Below, in pieces: positions 6,940 through 13,275 of a stretch of DNA of 13,531 bases; position 1 is the first letter of the stretch; each line of letters starts with the position of its first letter. This DNA is from Microcaldota archaeon. GTDB taxonomy: Archaea; Micrarchaeota; Micrarchaeia; Micrarchaeales; CABMGC01. The translations under genes and the position numbers were made by a program. The notes beneath the pieces were generated by a model. The model was given only the letters and a program-made list of their open reading frames with translations, did no database searches and was not told the origin of the DNA. Location of the stretch: positions 1-13,531 of the forward strand of contig JAJZKF010000009.1 in assembly GCA_021804305.1 (NCBI GenBank), in the 5' to 3' direction.

Positions 6940-8007
6940 TCATTCCTCGAATATCTTGTCCAGGTCGACATCCTGGTTCTCGTCTGCCTTGGCCTTTATG
7001 CCTTCATCCGTGTAATCCGGGAACTCGACTCCGCTAAGAACCACCATGACCTTGAGGCTGCTCTTTTGCATCTTTGGCTCTATCCTTGCGCCCCACTTTA
7101 AAAGCGCATCTGGGCTTATCCTGCTTGAGACGTTCTGGAATATGCTCTCTGCTTCCCTAAGCGTCAGGTCCTCGCCTCCGACTATGTTTACCAGCGCTTT
7201 CTTTGCGGTTGATATGTTCACATCGAGCAGAGGACTCCTCAGGGTGTTCTCTATCGCTATCGTTGCGCGGTCGTTCGTCTGGGCAGAATTGGCCTCGCCC
7301 ATGCCTATTACTGCATATCCCGAATCCTTAAGTACGCTCCTAAGGTCGGCAAAGTCCAAATTGACCATGCCAGGCTTTGTGACCATCTCTATTATCCCCT
7401 TTGCAGCGTTCGCAAGTATCTCATCGCTTATCTTAAATGCCATGTTTAAAGGAAGGTCAGGGGCAACTATGAGAAGCTTGTCGTTTGGGATTATTATCGT
7501 AGTGTCAGTAGCTCTCTTTAGCCGTGACAACCCTTCAAGGGCGTTCCTCATCCTTGGCCTTCCCTCGCTTGAGAATGGAAGAGTAACGACCCCGACCGTG
7601 AGGGCACCAAGCTCCTTTGACTCATGGGCTATTATTGGTGCTGAACCTGTTCCCGTTCCTCCCCCAAGGCCACATGTCACGAAAACGAGCTGGGCATCGC
7701 TTAGTATGTGCTTTATGTCCTCCTTGCTCTCTATTGCCGATTCCTCACCTACCTTCGGATCGCTTCCCGCACCAAGTCCCCGCGTTATCTTCTTTCCAAG
7801 GAGAACCTTCCTATTTGACTTGGTCCTTGCAAGATGTGGGGCGTCGGTGTTCATGGCTATCACTGATGCTCCTTCTATATTCAGCTCGGACATTCTTGTT
7901 GCCGTATTTGAACCACTCCCCCCGGCGCCTACAACATATATCTTGGGCTTGGCAGATTCAATAAATTTGAGAAGTTCTTCATCATCCTGTGATAATATTT
8001 CAGGCAT
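6940..8007 (-). CDS. ftsZ: Cell division GTPase FtsZ (archaeal FtsZ1-like)
   Basis: A 355-residue tubulin-family GTPase that polymerises into the division ring. The Rossmann start is VVGAGGSGSNT (25-35), MNTDAPHL (52-59) contacts nucleotide, and the tubulin signature is GGGTGTGSAP (115-124). The T7 synergy loop is NLDFADLRSVL (206-216) with Asp208 and Asp211, which complete the GTPase site of the next subunit, so activity looks intact. The C-terminal domain is followed by an acidic tail ending in DVDLDKIFEE, similar to archaeal FtsZ1 tails. Length is normal. The ATG at 8007 is preceded by GGCGAT (8014-8019), a near match to a GGTGAT ribosome site. It heads a four-gene unit with secE, NFACT-R and the coiled-coil gene, and its upstream gap holds an inverted repeat. 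Confidence 0.97.
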   Translation of the reverse strand: MPEILSQDDEELLKFIESAKPKIYVVGAGGSGSNTATRMSELNIEGASVIAMNTDAPHLARTKSNRKVLLGKKITRGLGAGSDPKVGEESAIESKEDIKHILSDAQLVFVTCGLGGGTGTGSAPIIAHESKELGALTVGVVTLPFSSEGRPRMRNALEGLSRLKRATDTTIIIPNDKLLIVAPDLPLNMAFKISDEILANAAKGIIEMVTKPGMVNLDFADLRSVLKDSGYAVIGMGEANSAQTNDRATIAIENTLRSPLLDVNISTAKKALVNIVGGEDLTLREAESIFQNVSSRISPDALLKWGARIEPKMQKSSLKVMVVLSGVEFPDYTDEGIKAKADENQDVDLDKIFEE

Positions 8008-8025
8008 AATTATATCGCCAAGTAT

Positions 8026-8058
8026 ATAGTATTAGAAAAGAAATAAAAAGAATACTAT
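8026..8058. promoter_or_regulatory. Inverted repeat in the divergent ftsZ/HAD promoter region
   Basis: ATAGTATT (8026-8033) and AATACTAT (8051-8058) are perfect 8-bp inverted arms around a 17-base A-rich spacer. On the ftsZ strand the spacer reads CTTTTTATTTC, a weak box A candidate that would give about a 12-base leader for ftsZ. A TATATA (8023-8028) overlaps the left arm. The arrangement could be an operator framing the ftsZ box A. The core AGTATT/AATACT recurs with 16-base spacing upstream of tyrS. Confidence 0.45.
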
Positions 8059-8106
8059 CGATTTGCAACCCAAAGAGATTAATTGTTTTGCGCAGATGAT
8101 GAGATT

Positions 8107-8889
8107 ATGGACCCTTTTGACCTTGTTGCAATTGACGTTGACGGAGTACTTAGGGATGCATCAAGGCTTTTTTATGAATGCCACAGGCGCGCCCTTAGGA
8201 TAGTCGGACTGGAAGAGGAGTTCACAGGGAACTTTGAGGTCAAGGACATATGGCACTTCAAAGGTATGGGCAAATTCAACAACAAAAGGGACTCGATCAA
8301 CACAATATACGCAATAGCAAAGGCGGGCAAACTGGGCAAGATACGCGCAATGATATACGAACCAGATGCCGAAGATAGGATATCTAGGCTCATTGAGTCC
8401 TGCCCGGAGCTTCCACAAAAGGACGAGCTTGACAAGATGGTGAACGAGTACGTGCGCACCGCAACTGCAAATGATGCACACAGCCTTGTCAGGATCTATC
8501 CTGGAGTTGACGACTCTATAGCGAAGATAAGAGATGCAGGTATGAAGACCGCCATAGTCTCCAATTCTGACATAACCACACTTGAAAGAGACCTTAAGGG
8601 TATGCTACCGAAGTTTGACTGCATAGTAAGCTCAAGGGACGTAAAACTGCTAAAACCTTCTGGAGAGGGACTTAAGATTGTAGCAAGGATGAGCAGCGTT
8701 GATCCAAAGAAGACAGTATACATCGGCGACACCGTAGTTGACGTAAGGGCGGCAAAGGATGCCGGATGCTGCTCGGCAGCAGTCCTATCAGGAATGGGGT
8801 TGGAGTCGCACCTTAGGAATGAGAAACCTGACTTTATCTTCAAGGACCTAAAGGAAGCCAGCAACATGATAGTGGATGGTAGGATCTAG
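8107..8889 (+). CDS. HAD-superfamily hydrolase, putative phosphatase (copy 1)
   Basis: A 260-residue haloacid-dehalogenase-type hydrolase with all four motifs: I DVDGV (10-14; nucleophile Asp10, acid Asp12), II VSNS (151-154), III Lys183 in LKPSG, and IV GDTVVD (207-212). A cap of about 115 residues sits between motifs I and II, a C1-type layout like phosphoglycolate phosphatase or beta-phosphoglucomutase. The segments LFYECHRR (21-28) and IWHFKGMGKFNNKRDSI (48-64) recur in the third HAD gene at the window end, so they mark a local subfamily. I chose ATG 8107 over the upstream TTG at 8083 because the protein then begins six residues before the motif I strand. It is tail-to-tail with the ZIP gene, the two stops overlapping in one CTAG. 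The substrate is unknown. Confidence 0.88.
   Translation: MDPFDLVAIDVDGVLRDASRLFYECHRRALRIVGLEEEFTGNFEVKDIWHFKGMGKFNNKRDSINTIYAIAKAGKLGKIRAMIYEPDAEDRISRLIESCPELPQKDELDKMVNEYVRTATANDAHSLVRIYPGVDDSIAKIRDAGMKTAIVSNSDITTLERDLKGMLPKFDCIVSSRDVKLLKPSGEGLKIVARMSSVDPKKTVYIGDTVVDVRAAKDAGCCSAAVLSGMGLESHLRNEKPDFIFKDLKEASNMIVDGRI
8719..8769 (+). repeat. 51-bp perfect repeat shared with the second HAD gene (copy A)
   Basis: These 17 codons, encoding YIGDTVVDVRAAKDAGC and covering HAD motif IV, are identical at every base to the reverse complement of 12280-12330. The match continues upstream for six more bases with one mismatch. Flanking sequence in both genes is strongly diverged. Confidence 0.92.
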
Positions 8890-9641
8890 ATCAGATTGAC
8901 AAGGAATCCCAGGAGGAATCCGATGAATATTCCAGCATATGTGAGCTTTTGCTTGGTGTGGTCGATGTCGCGCAGCTGGTGCTTTATCATCGGCAGTATG
9001 ACATATAGTATCGCGCCCATGGCAAGGCCGTCAAAGAAGATATTGAATGAAACTGAACTGTAGTAGAATCCCACCACCCCGCCGATCACTGTGGGAAGTC
9101 CTCCCACCAGCAATAAAAGGGCCATTACGCCGAGTTTTTTGTCGTTGCTATTTAGGAACGGCGCCGCTATGGGGAAACCTTCAGTCGTATTCTGCAGCAC
9201 AAACCCGACAAGCACTACAAGGGCGACTCCTGAGAACAGGCCTAGGCTTGCAGACAGAGATCCGAAGACCAGTCCTTCAGTAAGGTTCTGCATGCCCATG
9301 CCAATTGCGATCATCAGAGACATCCTCGCCGGTGAAAGTCCCTTCGTGGACCTGTTTTCAAAGACATAGAGCATGAAGAATCCGATAGCCAAAGCAATTG
9401 CAAATAATATGCTAAGAGTTGGATTTGCGCCGTATCCACCCAATGAGCCTCCGGCATACAGGCGCTGCGCAACGTCTGAAAATATATCACATATCAGGAA
9501 GAGCAGTATCCCTATCGCAATCGCATTTAGCATCCTTGTCGTCTTCTCGCTCGTTTTCTTGCGAAGGACTATTGGCAGGGAGATGAAGATTGAAAATCCC
9601 ATTATTAGCGAGAAGAATACTGTCCCGTAGAAGTCTGACAT
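8886..9641 (-). CDS. ZIP-family divalent metal transporter
   Basis: A 251-residue membrane protein with about eight hydrophobic helices, normal for prokaryotic ZIP transporters, which move Zn2+, Fe2+ or similar ions into the cytoplasm. The two metal-site helices are visible: IGMGMQNLTEGLVFG (113-127) in TM4 and VLQNTTEGFPIAAP (138-151) in TM5. The usual TM4 His (HN-x-x-EG) is Gln118, and TM5 has Gln140, while Asn119, Glu122 and Glu144 are kept. From memory, TM5 Gln has a precedent in BbZIP and TM4 Gln in the GufA/ZIP11 branch. The cytoplasmic loop after TM3 lacks a His-rich cluster. I chose ATG 9641 over GTG 9683 because a TAAATATA box A (9668-9675) lies about 30 bases before the ATG. Tail-to-tail with HAD copy 1. 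Confidence 0.87.
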   Translation of the reverse strand: MSDFYGTVFFSLIMGFSIFISLPIVLRKKTSEKTTRMLNAIAIGILLFLICDIFSDVAQRLYAGGSLGGYGANPTLSILFAIALAIGFFMLYVFENRSTKGLSPARMSLMIAIGMGMQNLTEGLVFGSLSASLGLFSGVALVVLVGFVLQNTTEGFPIAAPFLNSNDKKLGVMALLLLVGGLPTVIGGVVGFYYSSVSFNIFFDGLAMGAILYVILPMIKHQLRDIDHTKQKLTYAGIFIGFLLGFLVNLI

Positions 9642-9667
9642 GATCGATACCAATCTTATAACCCAGT

Positions 9668-9675
9668 TATATTTA
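9668..9675 (-). promoter_or_regulatory. Probable box A of the ZIP transporter gene
   Basis: Minus-strand TAAATATA is centred about 30 bases before the ATG at 9641, which implies a leaderless or nearly leaderless transcript. The same TAAATAT core at the same spacing precedes the GNAT gene. It decides against the upstream GTG start at 9683, which would lie upstream of this box. Confidence 0.5.
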
Positions 9676-9744
9676 CTCTGCACTTAAAATAGCTTTCTGC
9701 ATCGGCGAACATACAGGCATACTTGTTTGCAATTTGACATTCAC

Positions 9745-10800
9745 TCACGCAAATAGCTGCAGCAGCTCAGCCTTCCTGTTGGCAAACTTGCTGTGCACAG
9801 GCTGCATTATTGAGGATATGGCGCTTGCAGTAGCATTCTTCAAATCAGATGGATGCAGCTTCTTGCTTGCGAAGTCGGACTCTATCTGCGAATATTCGGT
9901 ATACGTGACATCGCCTCCGAACTTTGCAGGCCTCTCTACCTTGAGTTCAGATTTCCATGGCAGCACGACATACCTGCACAGGGCAAGCACCGGATTCTCG
10001 CTGACAACTCCCTCGGGACACCAGGCAGTCTTTATTATAGACTTTACCTCAGCCTCATCAGCAAGTATGGGTATTGAGGATCCGGGCTTTGACTTTGACA
10101 TCTTCATTGCTGCGACTAATTCCTCCTTCTCGGCGCTTCCCGCGACCTTTGGCGGCTCGTTTAGGCTGGGAAGCAAATGGTGATGCAGTGGGATTATCTC
10201 GCCAAGCTTCATGTCCTTAAAAAGCTCGAGCGCAAGCATGTGGACCTTCCTCTGGTCCATCCCCGCATGAGGTATGTCTGCGCCGAGTATCTTGATGTCA
10301 GCCGCCTGCATTATCGGATAGATATACTGCGACACGTGAAGAGTATCGGTCTCGTTCCTTCCCATTATTATTAGCGTGCGTGTTGCCCTTGACATCGTGG
10401 TGCGCCTTGACATCTGCATGACGAGCTTCCAGAAATCATCATTATTGTGATATACGTCAGATCCAAGCAGCACCTTGGTGTCTGGACATACCTCGTTGAA
10501 TAGCTTCTTGTAGAAGTCTGCTGCCTTGATTATCCTCTCCCAATCTCCTCCCAGCTTGTTGTTGGCCATGGTGTGCCAGTCAGAGAGCCACACCTGAGTC
10601 TGCACCCCGGCCTTGGCAAGGTCGTTTATCTTCTTTCCAGCAACTAGCATGTGACCTATGTGCGGCATGCCACTTATCTCAAGACCCAAATAGTGCTTTG
10701 GTCTGGACTTTGTCTCCAGTAGGCTCCTGAGCCGCTCCTCTGTTATTATCTCCTCGGTGGGCTGCGACTTTATCAGGTCGATCTTCGTCTCTATGTCCAT
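9745..10800 (-). CDS. tyrS: Tyrosyl-tRNA synthetase, archaeal type
   Basis: A 351-residue class I aminoacyl-tRNA synthetase that charges tRNA-Tyr. The active site starts YLGLEISGMPHIGHM (37-51) with the HIGH-like PHIGH (46-50). YPIMQAADIKILGAD (161-175) holds the tyrosine-recognition Tyr161, Gln165 and Asp168, followed by MDQRKVHMLA (181-190). The KMSKS loop is present as KMSKS (233-237). The YPIMQ...DQRK...HML combination is that of archaeal/eukaryotic TyrRS rather than TrpRS, and the short C-terminal domain without an S4 domain also fits the archaeal type. The frame is open to 10941, but the first 47 residues of that longer form would overlap the divergent hydrolase gene and have no counterpart, so I chose ATG 10800. 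It shares a 54-base divergent promoter region with the hydrolase. Confidence 0.95.
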   Translation of the reverse strand: MDIETKIDLIKSQPTEEIITEERLRSLLETKSRPKHYLGLEISGMPHIGHMLVAGKKINDLAKAGVQTQVWLSDWHTMANNKLGGDWERIIKAADFYKKLFNEVCPDTKVLLGSDVYHNNDDFWKLVMQMSRRTTMSRATRTLIIMGRNETDTLHVSQYIYPIMQAADIKILGADIPHAGMDQRKVHMLALELFKDMKLGEIIPLHHHLLPSLNEPPKVAGSAEKEELVAAMKMSKSKPGSSIPILADEAEVKSIIKTAWCPEGVVSENPVLALCRYVVLPWKSELKVERPAKFGGDVTYTEYSQIESDFASKKLHPSDLKNATASAISSIMQPVHSKFANRKAELLQLFA

Positions 10801-10814
10801 GTGAGCACTATTTA

Positions 10815-10842
10815 AGTATTGCAGCGCGTATTTTTTAATACT
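10815..10842. promoter_or_regulatory. Inverted repeat in the tyrS/hydrolase divergent promoter
   Basis: AGTATT (10815-10820) and AATACT (10837-10842) form inverted hexamers 16 bases apart. The same pair, 17 bases apart, occurs in the ftsZ promoter region. On the plus strand TATTTAAG (10810-10817) is a fair box A for the hydrolase, implying about a 15-base leader. On the minus strand TATTAAAAAA (10831-10840) may serve tyrS. Confidence 0.4.
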
Positions 10843-10854
10843 AGGGGAACCGAG

Positions 10855-11439
10855 ATGGAAATGCGCACTTTTGACCACAAGGGCATAAAGCTCACATATT
10901 ACTATTCGGCCGGGAAGGAGGGCACCGCCGTGCTCATGCACGGATACAGCTTCAACTCCAAGGTATGGGATGATGTAGGGCTTGTCAAGGCACTTAACGG
11001 CCTTGGGCTCAATGTCATGGGAATAGACGTGCCGGGCTTTCCGCAGAGCATAAACAAGCTGGCCATCAACGAATCGGAGATGGTCTCGCTGCTTGAAGCA
11101 ATGACGGGCGCGCTCACTGGAAGGGTTTTCATGTTTGGCTCAAGCGCCAGCTGCCGTTTTGCGCTCAGATTCGCGGAGGAAACAGGGGATAGGCTCTCGG
11201 GACTAATAGTGGTGGCGCCAGTTAGCGTAAAGGGCATCGTACTGGAGAAGATAAAGACCAGGGTGCTCGCCATCTGGGGCAGCGAGGACGACGTCTCTCC
11301 GCCTTACAAGAACGAGGATGCAATAAAGTCGATAAAAGGATCGGAGGTTATAATAATAAACGGAGCAAGGCATGCTTGCTACCTAAGCAAACCCGAGGAG
11401 TTTATAAAGATAATTTCAGAATTCATAAGCAAGAAATAG
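10855..11439 (+). CDS. Alpha/beta-hydrolase fold protein
   Basis: A compact 194-residue alpha/beta hydrolase. The strand before the oxyanion loop reads VLMHGYSF (26-33), the nucleophile elbow is FGSSAS (94-99) with Ser97, a candidate acid lies in WGSEDDVSPP (141-150; Asp145 or Asp146), and the catalytic His is His173 in NGARHACYL. All three triad positions are therefore present. The elbow is G-x-S-x-S rather than the common G-x-S-x-G. The enzyme is minimal, with almost no cap between the core strands, so small or exposed ester or amide substrates are likely. ATG 10855 has an AGGGG (10843-10847) seven bases upstream, whereas the TTG at 10819 would place it inside the coding region. The sugar nucleotidyltransferase gene follows 13 bases later, so the two are probably co-transcribed. 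The substrate is unknown. Confidence 0.85.
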   Translation: MEMRTFDHKGIKLTYYYSAGKEGTAVLMHGYSFNSKVWDDVGLVKALNGLGLNVMGIDVPGFPQSINKLAINESEMVSLLEAMTGALTGRVFMFGSSASCRFALRFAEETGDRLSGLIVVAPVSVKGIVLEKIKTRVLAIWGSEDDVSPPYKNEDAIKSIKGSEVIIINGARHACYLSKPEEFIKIISEFISKK

Positions 11440-11452
11440 TGGTGTTGATCAT

Positions 11453-12151
11453 ATGAAGGCAGTAATACTTGCAGGAGGATACGGGAAGAGGCTAAGGCCG
11501 CTCACCGACACGATACCAAAGCCTCTCGTAGAGGTCGCGGGAAGGCCGATAGTGGACTGGCAGGTCAGGTGGCTAAAGTCCCACGGAGTGACATCGTTTG
11601 TCATGCTCGTAGGATACCTAAAGGAGAAGGTCATAGATTATTTTGACTCGAGGAAGGAAGACCTTGATATAGAGATATCGTATTCTGAGGAGAAGACTCC
11701 CCTTGGAACTGGCGGCGCGCTTAGGAACGCAATGCACCTGCTCAAGGATGACGAAAAGTTCCTTATGCTCAACGGAGACAACATAACCAACATAGAGGTC
11801 AGCAGGATGAAGCTTGACGGAAACCTAGCATCTATAGCGCTTGTGCCGCTTAGGAGCACATACGGAATAACCAGGCTTGAAGGAGATAAGATAGTGAAAT
11901 TTGATGAAAAACCCATACTGCCGGAATACTGGATGAACTCTGGAGTCTACCTTATGTCCCATGAGATATTCGACCATCTGCCGGATGCTGGAAACCTTGA
12001 GGGAACCACGTTCGTTGAGCTTTCGAAGTCGGGAAAGCTGATGGGCCAAAAGTTCCCCAATGCCTATTTCAAGGGAGTCGACTCTATAAAGGACATGGAG
12101 GAGGCGAGCGCTGACCTTAAGAGCAAGAAAGTATTCGGAGAGCAGACCTGA
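11453..12151 (+). CDS. Sugar-1-phosphate nucleotidyltransferase
   Basis: A 232-residue NTP-transferase that activates a sugar-1-phosphate to a nucleotide sugar, releasing pyrophosphate. The N-terminal signature LAGGYGKRLRPLTD (6-19) binds the nucleotide triphosphate, with Lys23 in PKPLVEVAGRPI. PLGTGGALRNA (83-93) contacts the base, GDN (108-110) carries the metal-binding Asp, and FDEKP (150-154) and MNSGVYLM (161-168) close the sugar site. There is no C-terminal left-handed-helix or CBS domain, so it is a minimal core like MurU or heptose-1-phosphate guanylyltransferases (HddC) rather than two-domain GlmU or archaeal GlmU-like proteins. Sugar and base cannot be told from sequence alone. GGTG at 11441-11444 precedes the ATG by eight bases. 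It may supply donors for the GT2/flippase pathway at the window start, though it is not linked to it. Confidence 0.9.
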   Translation: MKAVILAGGYGKRLRPLTDTIPKPLVEVAGRPIVDWQVRWLKSHGVTSFVMLVGYLKEKVIDYFDSRKEDLDIEISYSEEKTPLGTGGALRNAMHLLKDDEKFLMLNGDNITNIEVSRMKLDGNLASIALVPLRSTYGITRLEGDKIVKFDEKPILPEYWMNSGVYLMSHEIFDHLPDAGNLEGTTFVELSKSGKLMGQKFPNAYFKGVDSIKDMEEASADLKSKKVFGEQT

Positions 12152-12160
12152 AGAAAAGGT

Positions 12161-12171
12161 GGCTTTTAGCC
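12161..12171. terminator. Small hairpin at convergent gene ends
   Basis: GGCTTTTAGCC is a 4-bp stem with a TTT loop lying between the nucleotidyltransferase stop and the tail of the second HAD gene, and it overlaps the latter's TAA stop. It is very small and may serve as a bidirectional end signal or be chance. Confidence 0.25.
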
Positions 12172-13107
12172 GTGTATCAGAACCTTTGCGGCGGAATATA
12201 GGTTCTTGAATACGACATCGGTGCCCTCATTCTCAAGATGCGCCCTTATTCCCATCCCGCACAGGAGCGATGCGGATTCGCATCCGGCATCCTTTGCCGC
12301 CCTTACGTCAACTACGGTGTCGCCGATGTACACTGTGTCTCTTATGCTCTCTCCGACCGCTTCCGCCGCTCTTTTTATCCCATAGCCCGACGGCTTTGGA
12401 TTCTTTATCGTCTCGTGAGTTATCATGATGTCGAGCCTGTCTATAAGTCCTTTTGGCACGTCCCTCTTTAGGGTGTGCCGGTAGGAGTTTGTCACTATGC
12501 CGACCTTCTTGCCGCTCTTTCTAAGCATCTCTATTCCTGCAGATACACCTGGATATATGGCAGTCATGCTGTGCGCCTCCTTCGATATGAACACGGAATG
12601 ATAGATGTTATTTATCCTCTTCATCTGCTTCTCGTCCTGCGGGCCTATCTGCTTCCGGACCAGCGAGTCTAGAACTTTTTCCGCAGCGATCCTGTCCAGC
12701 TGGCTGTCGTTCCTGTCGAGTGGGACGGTCACGAACATGCCTACCTTGACGCTAAACCTCCTTATGTCATCATAATGCTTTCCGTATACATCATCTAGCA
12801 AAGTCTTCCTGAATTCTATTATGTCCTCCTGGGTAAGCTTGCCCCTCTCAAGCGCCTTCACTATAACCTCCCTGGCGTTCTTAGAGTTTAGCATAAGTAG
12901 GTAGTCTTGGAACTTGCCCTCCTTGTCAACATAGAGGTCGGATGATATGAAGTCATGTATGCCAAGCTCGTTTGGGTTTGCATTGTCCTTTGAGTAGAAT
13001 ACGCTCTTGACTGCATGCTCAAGACCAAATGAGGCATAATAGCTTCTGGATAAAAGGGTGCCTTCCTGCACCATCCTTTCCAATGCGTCTGTGTAGTCAT
13101 GCTCCAT
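12166..13107 (-). CDS. HAD-superfamily paralogue with degenerate motif I (copy 2, probable pseudoenzyme)
   Basis: A 313-residue paralogue of the two neighbouring HAD genes. Motif II (VTNS, 205-208), motif III (Lys238 in NPKPSG) and motif IV (GDTVVD, 252-257) are intact. At the place of motif I, where copy 1 has DVDG, this protein has VQEG (13-16). The nucleophile Asp is replaced by Val13 and the general-acid Asp by Glu15, so phosphoryl transfer is unlikely. The cap is about 60 residues longer than in copy 1. The ATG at 13107 has GAGGGG (13115-13120) seven bases upstream and an in-frame TAG at 13132-13134, so no missing N-terminus is hidden in frame. A CTTTATATATG box A (13194-13204) implies a leader of roughly 65 bases. 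The open frame and good signals argue for an expressed gene. A regulatory or binding role is inference. Confidence 0.82.
   Translation of the reverse strand: MEHDYTDALERMVQEGTLLSRSYYASFGLEHAVKSVFYSKDNANPNELGIHDFISSDLYVDKEGKFQDYLLMLNSKNAREVIVKALERGKLTQEDIIEFRKTLLDDVYGKHYDDIRRFSVKVGMFVTVPLDRNDSQLDRIAAEKVLDSLVRKQIGPQDEKQMKRINNIYHSVFISKEAHSMTAIYPGVSAGIEMLRKSGKKVGIVTNSYRHTLKRDVPKGLIDRLDIMITHETIKNPKPSGYGIKRAAEAVGESIRDTVYIGDTVVDVRAAKDAGCESASLLCGMGIRAHLENEGTDVVFKNLYSAAKVLIHG
12280..12330 (-). repeat. 51-bp perfect repeat shared with HAD copy 1 (copy B)
   Basis: The reverse complement of this stretch equals 8719-8769 base for base, covering codons for motif IV of the second HAD gene. The copies are inverted and about 3.5 kb apart. 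Codons directly beside the tract differ freely. Confidence 0.92.
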
Positions 13108-13155
13108 AGTCGTACCCCTCTTCAGGATGCCCTACGGATAATGCTAAGGCTAAGC

Positions 13156-13267
13156 AGGTCAAAAATAAGTGCATATCATATAGCAGCACAGGTCATATAT
13201 AAAGTTATCTGGTATGCGACCTCAAAACCACCAAAACACCACAAGTATTATATAGCTAAAGAGGTCA
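13156..13267. promoter_or_regulatory. Repeated AGGTCA elements in the divergent HAD2/HAD3 promoter region
   Basis: AGGTCA occurs on the plus strand at 13156-13161, 13190-13195 and 13262-13267, and a related GAGGTC lies on the minus strand at 13218-13223. They surround two strong box A elements: CTTTATATATG on the minus strand (13194-13204, for HAD copy 2) and TATTATATA on the plus strand (13246-13254, for copy 3). The second AGGTCA abuts the copy 2 box. This could be a set of regulator half-sites controlling both genes. Confidence 0.4.
13246..13254 (+). promoter_or_regulatory. Box A of HAD copy 3
   Basis: TATTATATA is centred 26 bases before the ATG at 13276, which is the spacing from TATA centre to transcription start in archaea. 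The transcript is therefore probably leaderless. A GAGGT at 13261-13265 would then be upstream of the RNA and not act as a ribosome site. Confidence 0.55.
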
Positions 13268-13275
13268 AATATGCT

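Noticed and set aside
6939..6971. Longer secE start at 6971
   Set aside because: It adds 11 residues from the end of ftsZ. The ATG at 6938 has a ribosome site and gives the usual size.
7046..8029. Long open frame (327 codons) on the plus strand opposite ftsZ
   Set aside because: It lies fully antisense to an unmistakable FtsZ, its translation is Ser/Pro-rich without any family feature, and it reflects the codon bias of the real gene.
9734..10183. 149-codon plus-strand frame opposite tyrS
   Set aside because: Ser/Phe-rich shadow of the tyrosyl-tRNA synthetase C-terminus, with no recognisable protein.
10801..10941. N-terminal extension of tyrS to 10941
   Set aside because: It would overlap the divergent hydrolase coding region and has no counterpart in the family. 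ATG 10800 gives a normal length.
13108..13275. A frameshifted or upstream motif I for HAD copy 2
   Set aside because: An in-frame stop lies ten codons upstream and no D-x-D segment is seen on the minus strand of this gap. Residues 13-16 already line up as a degenerate motif I.
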